Source: Phycicoccus duodecadis (GTDB lineage: Bacteria > Actinomycetota > Actinomycetes > Actinomycetales > Dermatophilaceae). From it: a DNA stretch of 64,000 nt. Below the pieces are notes generated by a model. The model did not search any database and was not told the origin of the DNA. It saw only the letters and a program-made list of their open reading frames with translations. Position 1 is the first letter of the stretch, and every line of letters begins with the position of its first letter. A program made the position numbers and the translations under genes. Of this stretch, positions 24,700 through 32,481 are shown one piece after another. The stretch spans positions 2,666,001 to 2,730,000 of the forward strand of contig NZ_PJNE01000001.1 of the NCBI RefSeq assembly GCF_002846495.1, read 5' to 3'.

Positions 24700-24705
24700 T
24701 AAGGT
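24700..24705 (+). promoter_or_regulatory. -10 element of the alcohol dehydrogenase gene, leaderless
   Basis: TAAGGT, six bases, then the GTG at 24712. Confidence 0.6.
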
Positions 24706-24711
24706 GGCAAC

Positions 24712-25830
24712 GTGAGGATCACCGGAGCCGTGCTCGAGGAGGTCGGCCGCGCCGGCCCCTACCGCGACAGCCGCCCCATCACCGTCGGGGAGCTCGACCT
24801 GGAGGGGCCCGGGCCGCACGAGCTGCTGGTGCGGGTCGAGGCCGCCGGGCTGTGCCACTCCGACCTGTCCGTCGTCGACGGCAACCGGCCCCGGCCGGTG
24901 CCGATGCTGCTGGGCCACGAGGCCGCCGGGGTCGTCGAGGCGGTGGGGGCCGATGTCACCGACGTGGCGGTCGGCTCGCGCGTCATCATGACCTTCCTCC
25001 CCCGCTGCGGCGAGTGCGCCGGCTGCCGCTCGGGCGGCGTCGTGCCCTGCCTCCCCGGCAGCGCGGCCAACGGCGCGGGCACGCTGATGGACGGTGCCCG
25101 CCGCCTGACGCGCGACGGCCTCCCGGTCCACCACCACCTGGGCGTCTCGGGCTTCGCCACCTACGCCGTGGTCGACACCCGCTCGGTCGTCCCCGTCGAG
25201 GACGACGTGCCGGCCGAGGTCGCGGCCCTGATGGGCTGCGCCGTGCTCACCGGCGGCGGGGCGGTCGTCAACGCCGGCCGGCCGCAGCCGGGGCAGACGG
25301 TGGCCGTGGTGGGGCTGGGCGGCGTCGGGATGGCCGCACTGCTCACCGCCCTCGGCGAGCCCGACGTGACCGTCGTCGCCGTCGACACCCTCGAGCCCAA
25401 GCTGGCCCAGGCTCGCGAGCTCGGCGCCCACCGGGCCCTGACCCCCCAGGAGGCGCTGGCCGAGGGCGTGGCCGCCGACGTCGTCGTCGAGGCCGCCGGC
25501 AACGTCCGGGCCTTCGAGACCGGGGTGGCGCTCACCGGCCCCGGCGGCCGGATGGTCACCGTGGGCCTGCCCGCGCCCGACGCCCTGGCCGCCGTCTCGC
25601 CGCTGGCCCTGGTCGCGCAGGGCCGCTCGATCATCGGCAGCTACCTCGGGTCGGCGGTGCCGCGGCGTGACATCCCGCTGTTCGTCGAGCGCTGGCGGGC
25701 CGGTCGGCTGCCGGTCGAGCAGCTGGTCACCTCCCGTATCGGGTTGCACGAGGTCAACGCCGCGATGGACGAGCTCGCGGCCGGGCGGGCCGTGCGGCAG
25801 ATCGTCACGTTCGACGGGGGCGGCGCGTGA
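24712..25830 (+). CDS. Zinc-dependent alcohol dehydrogenase (MDR superfamily)
   Basis: 372 residues. The catalytic domain has the zinc ligand Cys in AAGLCHSDLSVVDG, the GHEAAGVVEAVG signature and the structural-zinc type cysteine cluster PRCGECAGCRSGGVVPC. The Rossmann domain has VAVVGLGGVGMAAL, with VVAVDTLEPK following. The YLGSAVPRRDIPLFVERWRAGRLPVEQLVT segment is typical of NAD-linked benzyl/aryl alcohol and S-(hydroxymethyl)mycothiol dehydrogenase relatives. The substrate is not determinable. Its TGA overlaps the GTG of the thioesterase, so the two are translated together, which hints at acyl or aldehyde metabolism. Confidence 0.9.
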   Translation: MRITGAVLEEVGRAGPYRDSRPITVGELDLEGPGPHELLVRVEAAGLCHSDLSVVDGNRPRPVPMLLGHEAAGVVEAVGADVTDVAVGSRVIMTFLPRCGECAGCRSGGVVPCLPGSAANGAGTLMDGARRLTRDGLPVHHHLGVSGFATYAVVDTRSVVPVEDDVPAEVAALMGCAVLTGGGAVVNAGRPQPGQTVAVVGLGGVGMAALLTALGEPDVTVVAVDTLEPKLAQARELGAHRALTPQEALAEGVAADVVVEAAGNVRAFETGVALTGPGGRMVTVGLPAPDALAAVSPLALVAQGRSIIGSYLGSAVPRRDIPLFVERWRAGRLPVEQLVTSRIGLHEVNAAMDELAAGRAVRQIVTFDGGGA

Positions 25831-26258
25831 GCGACGAACGCCCGCTCCTGGCCGACTTCCCCGTGGTGCAGCTGGTCACGAGCCGCTGGTCCGACAACGA
25901 CGTGTACGGGCACCTCAACAACGCGGTCTACTACCAGCTGTTCGACTCGGCCATCAACACCTGGCTGCTGCGGGGTCTGCCCGCGCCCGGCCCCGACGCG
26001 CCGCTCGGGGTGGTGGCCGAGTCCGGCTGCCGCTTCCTCGACGAGCTGCACTACCCCGACGACCTCGTCGTCGGGCTGCGGGTGACCCGGCTGGGCACCA
26101 GCAGCGTCACGTACGAGCTGGCGCTGGCGCGTGCCGCCGCACCGCGCACCGTCGCGGCCGTGGGGCACTGGGTGCACGTCTACGTCGACCCGCACACCCG
26201 GCGGCCGGTGCCCATGGACGGTCCGCTCCGTGACCTCCTGGGCACCGCCGTCCGCTGA
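25827..26258 (+). CDS. Acyl-CoA thioesterase, 4HBT/hotdog family
   Basis: 143 residues. SRWSDNDVYGHLNNAVYYQLFDSAINTWL is the 4-hydroxybenzoyl-CoA thioesterase signature, with the catalytic Asp in the DxxGHxNN motif. FLDELHYPDDLVVGLRVTRLGTSSVTYELALA forms the hotdog strands. It is YbgC/FadM-like. It starts on GTG overlapping the dehydrogenase stop, and it converges on the LemA gene nine bases away. Confidence 0.92.
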   Translation: MSDERPLLADFPVVQLVTSRWSDNDVYGHLNNAVYYQLFDSAINTWLLRGLPAPGPDAPLGVVAESGCRFLDELHYPDDLVVGLRVTRLGTSSVTYELALARAAAPRTVAAVGHWVHVYVDPHTRRPVPMDGPLRDLLGTAVR

Positions 26259-26267
26259 CCGCCTCCG

Positions 26268-26894
26268 TCAGGCCGGCGGCGGCGGGGTGGTGCCGCCGGT
26301 GTAGCCGCTGGGCGGCGGGATGACGGCGTCGCGCTGGCCGAAGTCGACCCGCGGGGCCTCGCGCTGCTCGCCGACCGCCTCGAAGTACTCGGCGCGACCG
26401 ACGTGGAACATCCCCGCGATGATGTTCGAGGGCACCGTCTCGACCTTGGTGTTGAGGTCGCGCACGGTGGCGTTGTAGTAGCGCCGCGCCGAGGCGATGC
26501 GGTCCTCGGTGGAGGTCAGCTCGGTCTGCAGGGCCAGGAAGTTCTGGTTGGCCTTGAGGTCGGGGTAGGCCTCGACGATCGCCAGTAGGCGACCGAGGGC
26601 CTGGCTGAGCATGTTCTCGCTCTCGGCCTGCTGGCCCGGCGACTGCCCTGGCGCCATCGCGGCCGAGCGGGCCTTGACGACGTCCTCGAGCGTGCCGCGT
26701 TCGTGCGCCGCGTAGCCCTTGACCGTCTCGACGAGGTTGCCGATGAGGTCGTGCCGGCGGGTGAGCTCGACGTCGATCTGGCGCCAGGCCTCCTGCACGA
26801 GGTTGCGGAGCCTGATCAGGCCGTTGTACGTGACGACGGCCCACCCCACGACGACCACCAGCAGGACGACGACGACGATGATCGCGATGGTCAT
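26268..26894 (-). CDS. LemA family protein
   Basis: 208 residues. A single N-terminal membrane helix (IAIIVVVVLLVVVVGWAVVTYN) is followed by the LemA core: YNGLIRLRNLVQEAWRQIDVELTRRHDLIGNLVETVKGYAAHE, then AYPDLKANQNFLALQTELTSTEDRIASARRYYNATVRDLN. The tail is Pro-rich. The role of LemA proteins is unclear; they are membrane-anchored helical bundles. GAGGAG lies five bases before the ATG. pyrE ends 55 bases upstream on the same strand. Confidence 0.93.
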   Translation of the reverse strand: MTIAIIVVVVLLVVVVGWAVVTYNGLIRLRNLVQEAWRQIDVELTRRHDLIGNLVETVKGYAAHERGTLEDVVKARSAAMAPGQSPGQQAESENMLSQALGRLLAIVEAYPDLKANQNFLALQTELTSTEDRIASARRYYNATVRDLNTKVETVPSNIIAGMFHVGRAEYFEAVGEQREAPRVDFGQRDAVIPPPSGYTGGTTPPPPA

Positions 26895-26949
26895 GACATC
26901 TCCTCGATGGGGCCCGTCCGGGTCCCGTGGGCCGAGCCTAGTGGGCGGG

Positions 26950-27504
26950 TCAGGCCAGGCCGAGGTCCTCGAGGCCGTAGACGTGCCGGTACTCGAGCCC
27001 GGCATCGGCGAAGACGGCGGCGGCGCCGGTGGCACGGTCGGCGATGGTGGCCACCGCCACGACGGTGGCGCCGGCCTCCTGGGCGGCCCGCGCGGCCTCG
27101 AGCGGGGAGGCGCCGGTGGTCGAGGTGTCCTCGACCACGAGCACCCGCCGGCCCTCGATCGAGGGGCCCTCGATGCGCTGCTGGAGGCCGTGGGCCTTGC
27201 CGGCCTTGCGCACGACGAAGGCGTCGAGCCGGTCGCCGGCGGCGGCCGCGGCGTGCAGCATGGCGGTCGCCACCGGGTCGGCACCCAGGGTCAGGCCGCC
27301 GACGGCGTCGAACGCGAGGTCGGCCACCAGGTCACGCATGACGCGACCCACGAGCGGGCTGGCCTCGCCGTCGAGGGTGATGCGGCGCAGGTCAACGTAG
27401 TAGTCGGCCTCCTTCCCCGAGGAGAGCGTGACGCGGCCGTGGACGACGGCCTTGGCACGGACGATCTCGAGGAGGCGGGCACGGTCGGCGGCGATGTCGG
27501 TCAC
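26950..27504 (-). CDS. pyrE: Orotate phosphoribosyltransferase
   Basis: Converts orotate and PRPP to OMP in pyrimidine synthesis. 184 residues: GRVTLSSGKEADYYVDLRRITLDGEASPLVGRVM is the orotate-side signature. GLTLGADPVATAMLHAA and VVRKAGKAHGLQQRIEGP (the flexible catalytic loop) follow, then the PRPP motif RVLVVEDTSTTGASP. The GTG at 27504 is chosen because TACCGT with a six-base gap sits directly before it, indicating a leaderless mRNA. Confidence 0.96.
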   Translation of the reverse strand: MTDIAADRARLLEIVRAKAVVHGRVTLSSGKEADYYVDLRRITLDGEASPLVGRVMRDLVADLAFDAVGGLTLGADPVATAMLHAAAAAGDRLDAFVVRKAGKAHGLQQRIEGPSIEGRRVLVVEDTSTTGASPLEAARAAQEAGATVVAVATIADRATGAAAVFADAGLEYRHVYGLEDLGLA

Positions 27505-27510
27505 GCCCCT

Positions 27511-27516
27511 ACGGTA
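27511..27516 (-). promoter_or_regulatory. -10 element of pyrE, leaderless
   Basis: TACCGT on the minus strand, six bases before the GTG at 27504. Confidence 0.55.
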
Positions 27517-27527
27517 TGGCGTCGCGG

Positions 27528-28016
27528 TCAGCGCGCGCGGCGGCGGTCCGCCGGCAGGGCGGGCCGGAAGGCCGCGGCGTCGCCCTCGGCCCCCGGGGTC
27601 GCGCGCTGGAGCAGCCACTGCTGGTGGTGGTCGGGCTCGACGGGTGGGTCGGGCACGAGCGCGGGGTCAGCGCCGTCCCAGACGTCGATGCCGGCGCGCA
27701 GCATCCCCCCGGTCGGGCTGGCGACGACCGCGGTGGCCAGGACGTCGAGCAGCGCCGGGCGGAGGGCGTCGAGGAGGACGCGGGGACGCCGCCGCTCAGC
27801 CCGGACCAGGATCCGCGCCAGGGCGTGCACGTCGTCGGGGGCGACGTGGTAGCCGGTGAGCAGGATGCGGCGGAGCTCGCCGAGCAGCTGCTCCCGCACG
27901 GTGGGCCCGAGGGCGAGCAGGGCGTGCCGGTGCGCCGTCTCCTGCCAGTCGCCGGAGGCGGTGCGCAGGAGGTGCCGGTACTCGCGGGTCACCTCCGACT
28001 CGGAGGGCGGGCGCAC
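27528..28016 (-). CDS. Conserved hypothetical protein
   Basis: 162 residues, mostly helical and Arg/Leu-rich (EYRHLLRTASGDWQETAHRHALLALGPTVREQLLGELRRILLTG). It has a Pro-rich stretch (GADPALVPDPPVEPDHHQQWLL) and a basic end. There is no signal peptide, membrane segment or motif I recognise. The GTG at 28016 is supported by TAGGCT six bases upstream. It lies between the SDR gene and pyrE on the same strand, with separate promoters. Confidence 0.75.
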   Translation of the reverse strand: MRPPSESEVTREYRHLLRTASGDWQETAHRHALLALGPTVREQLLGELRRILLTGYHVAPDDVHALARILVRAERRRPRVLLDALRPALLDVLATAVVASPTGGMLRAGIDVWDGADPALVPDPPVEPDHHQQWLLQRATPGAEGDAAAFRPALPADRRRAR

Positions 28017-28022
28017 GCGGGG

Positions 28023-28028
28023 AGCCTA
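28023..28028 (-). promoter_or_regulatory. -10 element of the hypothetical gene, leaderless
   Basis: TAGGCT on the minus strand, six bases before the GTG at 28016. Confidence 0.55.
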
Positions 28029-28055
28029 CGACCGCGTCCCGACATCGGGAAGGGG

Positions 28056-28832
28056 TCAGCCGCGGCGGCGGAAGCGGTCGAGGGCCCGCATCGCCCCGCC
28101 GCGCACGAGGGGTCGGGGGGCTGCGCGCACCAGCGCCGTCACGACCTTCCACTGCGCCCCGGGCACCGACAGCACCCGGCCCGCCGCCACGTCGGCCAGC
28201 GCCTGGGCCACCACCACGTCGGCGTCGAGCCACAGCGCCTCGGGCAGCGCCGAGATGCGCATCCGGGCCCGCTCGTGGAACTCGGTGCGGGTGAACCCCG
28301 GGCACAGCGCGGTCACGGTGACGCCGGTCCCCGCCAGCTCGCTCGCGAGCCCTTCGGAGAACACCGTCACGAAGGCCTTCTCGGCCGAGTAGGTGCCGTT
28401 CGCGATGAACGACGCCACCGACGACACGTTCAGGATGGCCCCCCGGCCGCGTTCGCGCATGGCCCGCCCGGCCGCGTGCGAGGTCAGCAGCACGGCGCGC
28501 ACCATCACGTCGAGGCCGGCCTCCTCCTCGCGGACGTCGTTGTCGAGGAAGGAGCGCCGGAGCCCGAACCCGGCGTTGTTGACGAGCAGGTCGACCGGGC
28601 GCCCGGGGTCGGCCAGCCGGCGGCACACCGCCTCGGTCTGCGCGCGGTCCGACAGGTCGGCCACCAGCACCTCGACCTGCACGCCGTGCTGGGCGCGCAG
28701 CTCGGCCGCCATCCGCTCGAGCCGGGCGCGGTCGCGGGCCACGAGCACGAGGTCGCTCCCCTGCCGGGCCAGCCGCAGCGCGAACGCCCGACCGATGCCG
28801 GCGGAGGCGCCGGTGACCAGGGCCGTGCTCAT
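28056..28832 (-). CDS. Short-chain dehydrogenase/reductase
   Basis: 258 residues. NADP-binding TGASAGIGRAFALRLA, VLVADLSD, LLVNNAGFGLRR, then the catalytic Ser (NVSSVASF) and the Tyr-Lys pair (YSAEKAF). CPGFTRTEFHERARM follows. This is the classical DltE/YqjQ-like SDR type. The substrate is unknown. The ATG overlaps the stop of the hydrolase gene (ATGA), so it is the third gene of a tightly coupled operon. Confidence 0.92.
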   Translation of the reverse strand: MSTALVTGASAGIGRAFALRLARQGSDLVLVARDRARLERMAAELRAQHGVQVEVLVADLSDRAQTEAVCRRLADPGRPVDLLVNNAGFGLRRSFLDNDVREEEAGLDVMVRAVLLTSHAAGRAMRERGRGAILNVSSVASFIANGTYSAEKAFVTVFSEGLASELAGTGVTVTALCPGFTRTEFHERARMRISALPEALWLDADVVVAQALADVAAGRVLSVPGAQWKVVTALVRAAPRPLVRGGAMRALDRFRRRG

Positions 28833-29722
28833 CCGGCGGCGCCGTCGACCGCGAAGAACCCCGCCAGCGCGGCGGTCACCTCCGCGGGCGACTCCTCGGG
28901 GCAGAAGTGACCACCGGGCACCGTTCGACCGCGCACGTCGTCGGCGTAGCGCCTCCACACGTCGACGACGTCGTAGCTGCGCGCCACGAACCCGGCCTCG
29001 CCCCACAGCACGAGCAGCGGGCATCCGACCCGCTCGCCCGCGTCGCGGCTCGCCCGGTCGTGGTCGAGGTCGACCCCGAGCGCCGCGCGGTAGTCCTCGC
29101 AGGAGGCGTGCACGACCTCGGGGCGCGAGAAGCAGCGCACGTACTCGGCCAGGCGCTCCTCGTCGAACACGGTGCCGGGCGCCGACCAGCGCCGCAGCTT
29201 CTCGCGCAGGAACCACCCGGGGTCGGCGCCGATGAGCCGCTCGGGCAGGCCGTCGGGCTGGGCGAGGAAGAACCAGTGGTAGTAGCCGTACGCCAGCTGC
29301 CGGTCGGTGTTCTCGACCATGTGCAGGGTCGGGGCGATGTCGAGCACGGCCAGTCGCGTCAGGGCCTGCGGGTGGTCGAGCGCGAGCCGGTGGGCCACCC
29401 GGCCGCCGCGGTCGTGCCCGGCCACGGCGAAGCGCTCGTGCCCGAGCGCCGCCATCACCGCGACGACGTCCGCGGCCATGGCGCGCTTGGAGTAGCCGGC
29501 GTGCTCGGGGCCGCCGTCGGGCGCGCTGCTGTCGCCGTAGCCGCGCAGGTCCGGCGTGATGACCTCGTGCCGCTCGGCGAGCGCCGCGGCCACCTCGTCC
29601 CACATCCGATGGGTCTGCGGGTAGCCGTGCAGGAGCAGCACCGGCGACCCGGACCCACGCCGGCGGACCCGGATCCGGGCGTCACCCACGTCGAGGTCGG
29701 TGGTCTCGTCGGCTCCGGTCAT
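28829..29722 (-). CDS. Alpha/beta hydrolase, haloacetate dehalogenase-like
   Basis: 297 residues. The oxyanion-hole HGYPQTHRMWD and the nucleophile elbow GHDRGGRVAHRLALDHP with Asp104 mark the Asp-nucleophile group (dehalogenases and epoxide hydrolases). The cap-domain YYHWFFLAQPDGLPERLI and SCEDYRAALGVDLDHD are characteristic of fluoro/haloacetate dehalogenases. The acid lies in LVLWGE and the His in VPGGHFCPEESP. The ATG overlaps the MDMPI-like gene's stop and its own stop overlaps the SDR start (both ATGA). Dehalogenase activity is likely by family but unproven; an epoxide hydrolase is the alternative. Confidence 0.88.
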   Translation of the reverse strand: MTGADETTDLDVGDARIRVRRRGSGSPVLLLHGYPQTHRMWDEVAAALAERHEVITPDLRGYGDSSAPDGGPEHAGYSKRAMAADVVAVMAALGHERFAVAGHDRGGRVAHRLALDHPQALTRLAVLDIAPTLHMVENTDRQLAYGYYHWFFLAQPDGLPERLIGADPGWFLREKLRRWSAPGTVFDEERLAEYVRCFSRPEVVHASCEDYRAALGVDLDHDRASRDAGERVGCPLLVLWGEAGFVARSYDVVDVWRRYADDVRGRTVPGGHFCPEESPAEVTAALAGFFAVDGAAG

Positions 29723-30348
29723 GACAGCAGGGTGTATCCGTCGGGGAGCGCACGGCGCCCCGCGAGGGACTCGAGGAGGACGACGGACGAGGCCCGTTCG
29801 CCCGCCGTCTCGGCGAGGAGCGCCAGCGCGGGCACGGCGGCGTCGGTCAGGGCCGCCGGGGTCGGCAGCCCGACGGCGCGGGTGAGGTCGAGACCGTGGA
29901 CGGTCAGCTCGAAGGCCCGGGTCCGCAGGTACTCGTCGAACCGGAGCGCGCCGAAGCGGGTCAGGACCAGCCGCTCGTCCGCGGTCGCCGCCACGAGCCC
30001 GGCCGTGCTCAGCGCGAGGTCGCGCAGGGCCGCGGCCGGGGCATCGCCCAGTGCGGCGACGTCCCCCCGGGCCCGCTGCGCGACCTGCTCGTGCACGCCC
30101 GGCAGGGTGAGGCCCTCGGTGAGGTACTGCGCGGCCGTGAGCACCGGCGTCCCGACGGCCGGCTCGGGCTCGGCCAGGTAGTCGCGGACCGTGCTCCACG
30201 CCCGCGACAGGTGGGCCACGAGCTCGCGGACGGTCCACTCCCCGAGGCCCGGGCCGCTCCAAGCGTCGTCCGGCACGCCGGCCACGACCTCGACGACGGT
30301 CCCCGACACGGCGTCGAACCACGCGCGAGGTGAGGTGCGGGCGTCCAC
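29719..30348 (-). CDS. Mycothiol-dependent maleylpyruvate isomerase family protein
   Basis: 209 residues. The N-terminal DinB-like bundle reads WFDAVSGTVVEVVAGVPDDAWSGPGLGEWTVRELVAHLSRAWSTVRDYL (MDMPI_N, with the metal-site His). A second helical part, FDEYLRTRAFELTVHGLDLTRAVGLP, follows. These proteins use mycothiol as a co-substrate in actinobacteria. It is the first gene of an operon with the dehalogenase-like hydrolase and the SDR, so a detoxification or degradation role is plausible. The start is GTG. The upstream hexamer TTCACT is a poor -10. Confidence 0.88.
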   Translation of the reverse strand: MDARTSPRAWFDAVSGTVVEVVAGVPDDAWSGPGLGEWTVRELVAHLSRAWSTVRDYLAEPEPAVGTPVLTAAQYLTEGLTLPGVHEQVAQRARGDVAALGDAPAAALRDLALSTAGLVAATADERLVLTRFGALRFDEYLRTRAFELTVHGLDLTRAVGLPTPAALTDAAVPALALLAETAGERASSVVLLESLAGRRALPDGYTLLS

Positions 30349-30391
30349 GTCGCCAGTGAAGCACGCCGCCGCGGCCGTCGTCGCCCGCGGC

Positions 30392-30397
30392 TAGGGT
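30392..30397 (+). promoter_or_regulatory. -10 element of xthA, leaderless
   Basis: TAGGGT, seven bases, then the GTG at 30405. Confidence 0.5.
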
Positions 30398-30404
30398 GGA
30401 ATCC

Positions 30405-31190
30405 GTGCGCATCGCGACCTGGAACGTCAACTCCATCCGCTCCCGCATCGACCGGGTCGAGGCCTGGCTGCAGCGCTCCGAGGTCGACGTCCTCGCGATG
30501 CAGGAGACCAAGGCCAAGGACGAGCAGTTCCCCTACGACCGCTTCCGCGCGCTCGGCTACCAGGTCGCCCACCACGGCGTGAACCAGTGGAACGGCGTCG
30601 CGATCCTGTCGCGCGTCGGCCTCGACGACGTGCAGGTCGGCTTCGACGGCGACCCCGGCTGGGGCGAGCCGCTGGCCGCCGAGGCCCGCTCCATCGGGGC
30701 CACCTGTGGCGGGGTGCGGATGTGGTCGCTCTACGTCCCCAACGGCCGCGCCCTCGACGACCCGCACATGGCCTACAAGCTCGCGTGGCTCGAGCGGCTG
30801 CGCGACCGGGCGCTCGAGTGGGCCGAGGACGGCACCCCGGTGGCGCTGTGCGGCGACTGGAACATCGCCCCGCGCGACGAGGACGTCTGGTCGATGGAGT
30901 ACTTCGCCGACAAGACGCACGTCAGCCCGCCCGAGCGCGCGGCGTTCCAGGCGTTCCTCGACGGCGGCTTCGTCGACGTCGTCCGCCCGCACGCACCCGG
31001 GCCGGGCACCTACACCTACTGGGACTACCAGCGCCTCGCCTTCCCCAAGAAGCGCGGGATGCGCATCGACTTCGTCCTCGGCTCCCCCGCCCTGGCCGAG
31101 CGGGTGGCCGGGGCCGCCATCGACCGCGAGGAGCGCAAGGGCACCGGCGCCAGCGACCACGCGCCGGTCGTGGTGCAGCTCGACGCCTGA
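30405..31190 (+). CDS. xthA: Exodeoxyribonuclease III (AP endonuclease)
   Basis: 261 residues of the exonuclease III/APE1 family, which cuts DNA at abasic sites. RIATWNVNSIRSRIDRVEAWLQ is followed by LAMQETKAKDEQFP with the metal-binding Glu, then SLYVPNGRALDD, LCGDWNIAPRDEDVW (Asp/Asn catalytic set), KKRGMRIDFVLGSP and GASDHAPVVV (catalytic Asp-His). The GTG at 30405 is preferred over the one at 30396, because the latter overlaps the -10. Confidence 0.95.
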   Translation: MRIATWNVNSIRSRIDRVEAWLQRSEVDVLAMQETKAKDEQFPYDRFRALGYQVAHHGVNQWNGVAILSRVGLDDVQVGFDGDPGWGEPLAAEARSIGATCGGVRMWSLYVPNGRALDDPHMAYKLAWLERLRDRALEWAEDGTPVALCGDWNIAPRDEDVWSMEYFADKTHVSPPERAAFQAFLDGGFVDVVRPHAPGPGTYTYWDYQRLAFPKKRGMRIDFVLGSPALAERVAGAAIDREERKGTGASDHAPVVVQLDA

Positions 31191-31235
31191 GCCCACGCAG
31201 CGACCGGGGGGCTGACGGGCGTCGGTGGCCCGTAT

Positions 31236-31241
31236 TACCGT
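31236..31241 (+). promoter_or_regulatory. -10 element of a hypothetical gene, leaderless
   Basis: TACCGT, seven bases, then the GTG at 31249. Confidence 0.5.
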
Positions 31242-31248
31242 GCTGAGC

Positions 31249-31632
31249 GTGACCCGGCCCCCTCACGAGAACGTCGCGACGGTCCTCGTCGACCCCGCGG
31301 TGCTCGCCGAGCTCGAGGTCGCCCTCATGCACCACGACCTGCGGGTCTGGCCGATGGCGACGGCGCCGATCTGCGCCGACGGGCCGCGCCAGGCGGTGCA
31401 GTACCGGCGGCGCACCCTCGTGGCCAAGCGCGGCGCGTGGGACGACGCCGAGCACTGGGTGCCGGTGTGGGTGTCGTTCGGCGCCTCGTGGCGCCACGGC
31501 GACGACCCGCTCCCGTGGGCCGCGCACCGCACCCTCTGGCAGGCGCTCGAGCACTACGGGACCCAGGTCCGCTACCGCAAGTGCCTCGGCGGGGTCAGCC
31601 CCCTCCCGGTACCGGTGGGCCTCGACGGCTGA
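31249..31632 (+). CDS. Conserved hypothetical protein
   Basis: 127 residues: VTRPPHENVATVLVDPAVLAELEVALMHHDLRVWPMATAPIC, then QYRRRTLVAKRGAWDDAEHWVPVWVSFGASWRHGDDPLPWAAHRTLWQALEHYG. It looks like a small soluble alpha/beta protein. No family is recognised. The GTG at 31249 is chosen from the -10 position; the GTG at 31225 has no ribosome site and lies upstream of the predicted start of transcription. It converges on the Fpg/Nei gene. Confidence 0.75.
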   Translation: MTRPPHENVATVLVDPAVLAELEVALMHHDLRVWPMATAPICADGPRQAVQYRRRTLVAKRGAWDDAEHWVPVWVSFGASWRHGDDPLPWAAHRTLWQALEHYGTQVRYRKCLGGVSPLPVPVGLDG

Positions 31633-31662
31633 GGCCGGTACGCCCCCATCGCCGGCAACGCG

Positions 31663-32475
31663 TCAGCGCTGCTCGCGCGGGCACCACCAGGTGGTGCGGG
31701 TCCCCACGGTGGCGCGCTCGAGCTCGGCGCCGCAGCGGGGGCAGTGCCCGCCCCGCCCACGGTGCTCGACGATCTCGAGGGTGTGCACGCCCCCGTCGCG
31801 GTGGGCGTCGCGGATGGCCCGCCGCAGGCGGCGCCGGAGCTCGTCGAGCTCGTCAGTGCCCAGCTCACCGGCCGGCCGACGCGGGTCGATGCGCGCCTGC
31901 CACAGCACCTCGTCGGCCAGGAGGTTGCCGACACCGGCGATGCTCGCCTGGTCGAGCAGGCGGGCCTTGACCGGCGCGGTCCCCCGGCCGATGCGGCGGC
32001 GGAACTCCTCGCGCCCGACCTGCTCGGCGTCGGGGCCGAGGGCGTCGATGTCGGGGTCGAGCCGGATGCGCCCGAGCCGCCGGGGGTCCAGCAACCGCAG
32101 GCGGCCGCCACCGTCGAAGGTCAGCGTGAACCGGAACCACGCCTCCTGGCGCCGCCGCGGGTCGGCGCGCCGGCCGGAGCCCTGGTAGTCGCCGCCCTCG
32201 TCCTCCCCCTCGGGGCCGGTCACGACGATGCGCCCGCTCATCCCCAGTTGGATGCCCAGGGTGGGTGAGCCCTCGCCACCGACCTCGCACCAGATGGACT
32301 TGCCGCGCCGGTGCGCAGCCAGCAGCCGGTGCCCCACCAGGGCGTCGCGGATCTCGCCCGGTGCGTGCGGGCGGCACTCGTAGGTGTCGGTGTCGTCGAC
32401 GTCGGTGATGGTGCGGTGCAGGCCCGAGCGCTCGATGACGGCGCGCGCCGACTCGACCTCGGGCAGCTCGGGCAC
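31663..32475 (-). CDS. Fpg/Nei family DNA glycosylase
   Basis: 270 residues. The catalytic N-terminus PELPEVE (Pro2 nucleophile, Glu3) is intact. RRGKSIWCEV supplies the beta-elimination Lys, GIQLGMSGRIVV and LDPRRLGRI follow, then the H2TH domain (LLDQASIAGVGNLLADEVLW). The C-terminal zinc finger reads CPRCG, 15 further residues, then WCPREQ. The fourth zinc ligand, normally a Cys, is replaced, so zinc binding may be altered. The DPRR-L-G in place of DPRRFG also departs from Fpg. It removes oxidised bases. The substrate class (Fpg or Nei) is unsettled. It starts on GTG six bases after the DinB-like gene. Confidence 0.9.
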   Translation of the reverse strand: MPELPEVESARAVIERSGLHRTITDVDDTDTYECRPHAPGEIRDALVGHRLLAAHRRGKSIWCEVGGEGSPTLGIQLGMSGRIVVTGPEGEDEGGDYQGSGRRADPRRRQEAWFRFTLTFDGGGRLRLLDPRRLGRIRLDPDIDALGPDAEQVGREEFRRRIGRGTAPVKARLLDQASIAGVGNLLADEVLWQARIDPRRPAGELGTDELDELRRRLRRAIRDAHRDGGVHTLEIVEHRGRGGHCPRCGAELERATVGTRTTWWCPREQR

Positions 32476-32481
32476 GGGGGG

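Noticed and set aside
24574..25749. 391-codon minus-strand frame opposite the alcohol dehydrogenase
   Set aside because: Shadow of a gene with all zinc-site and Rossmann motifs intact.
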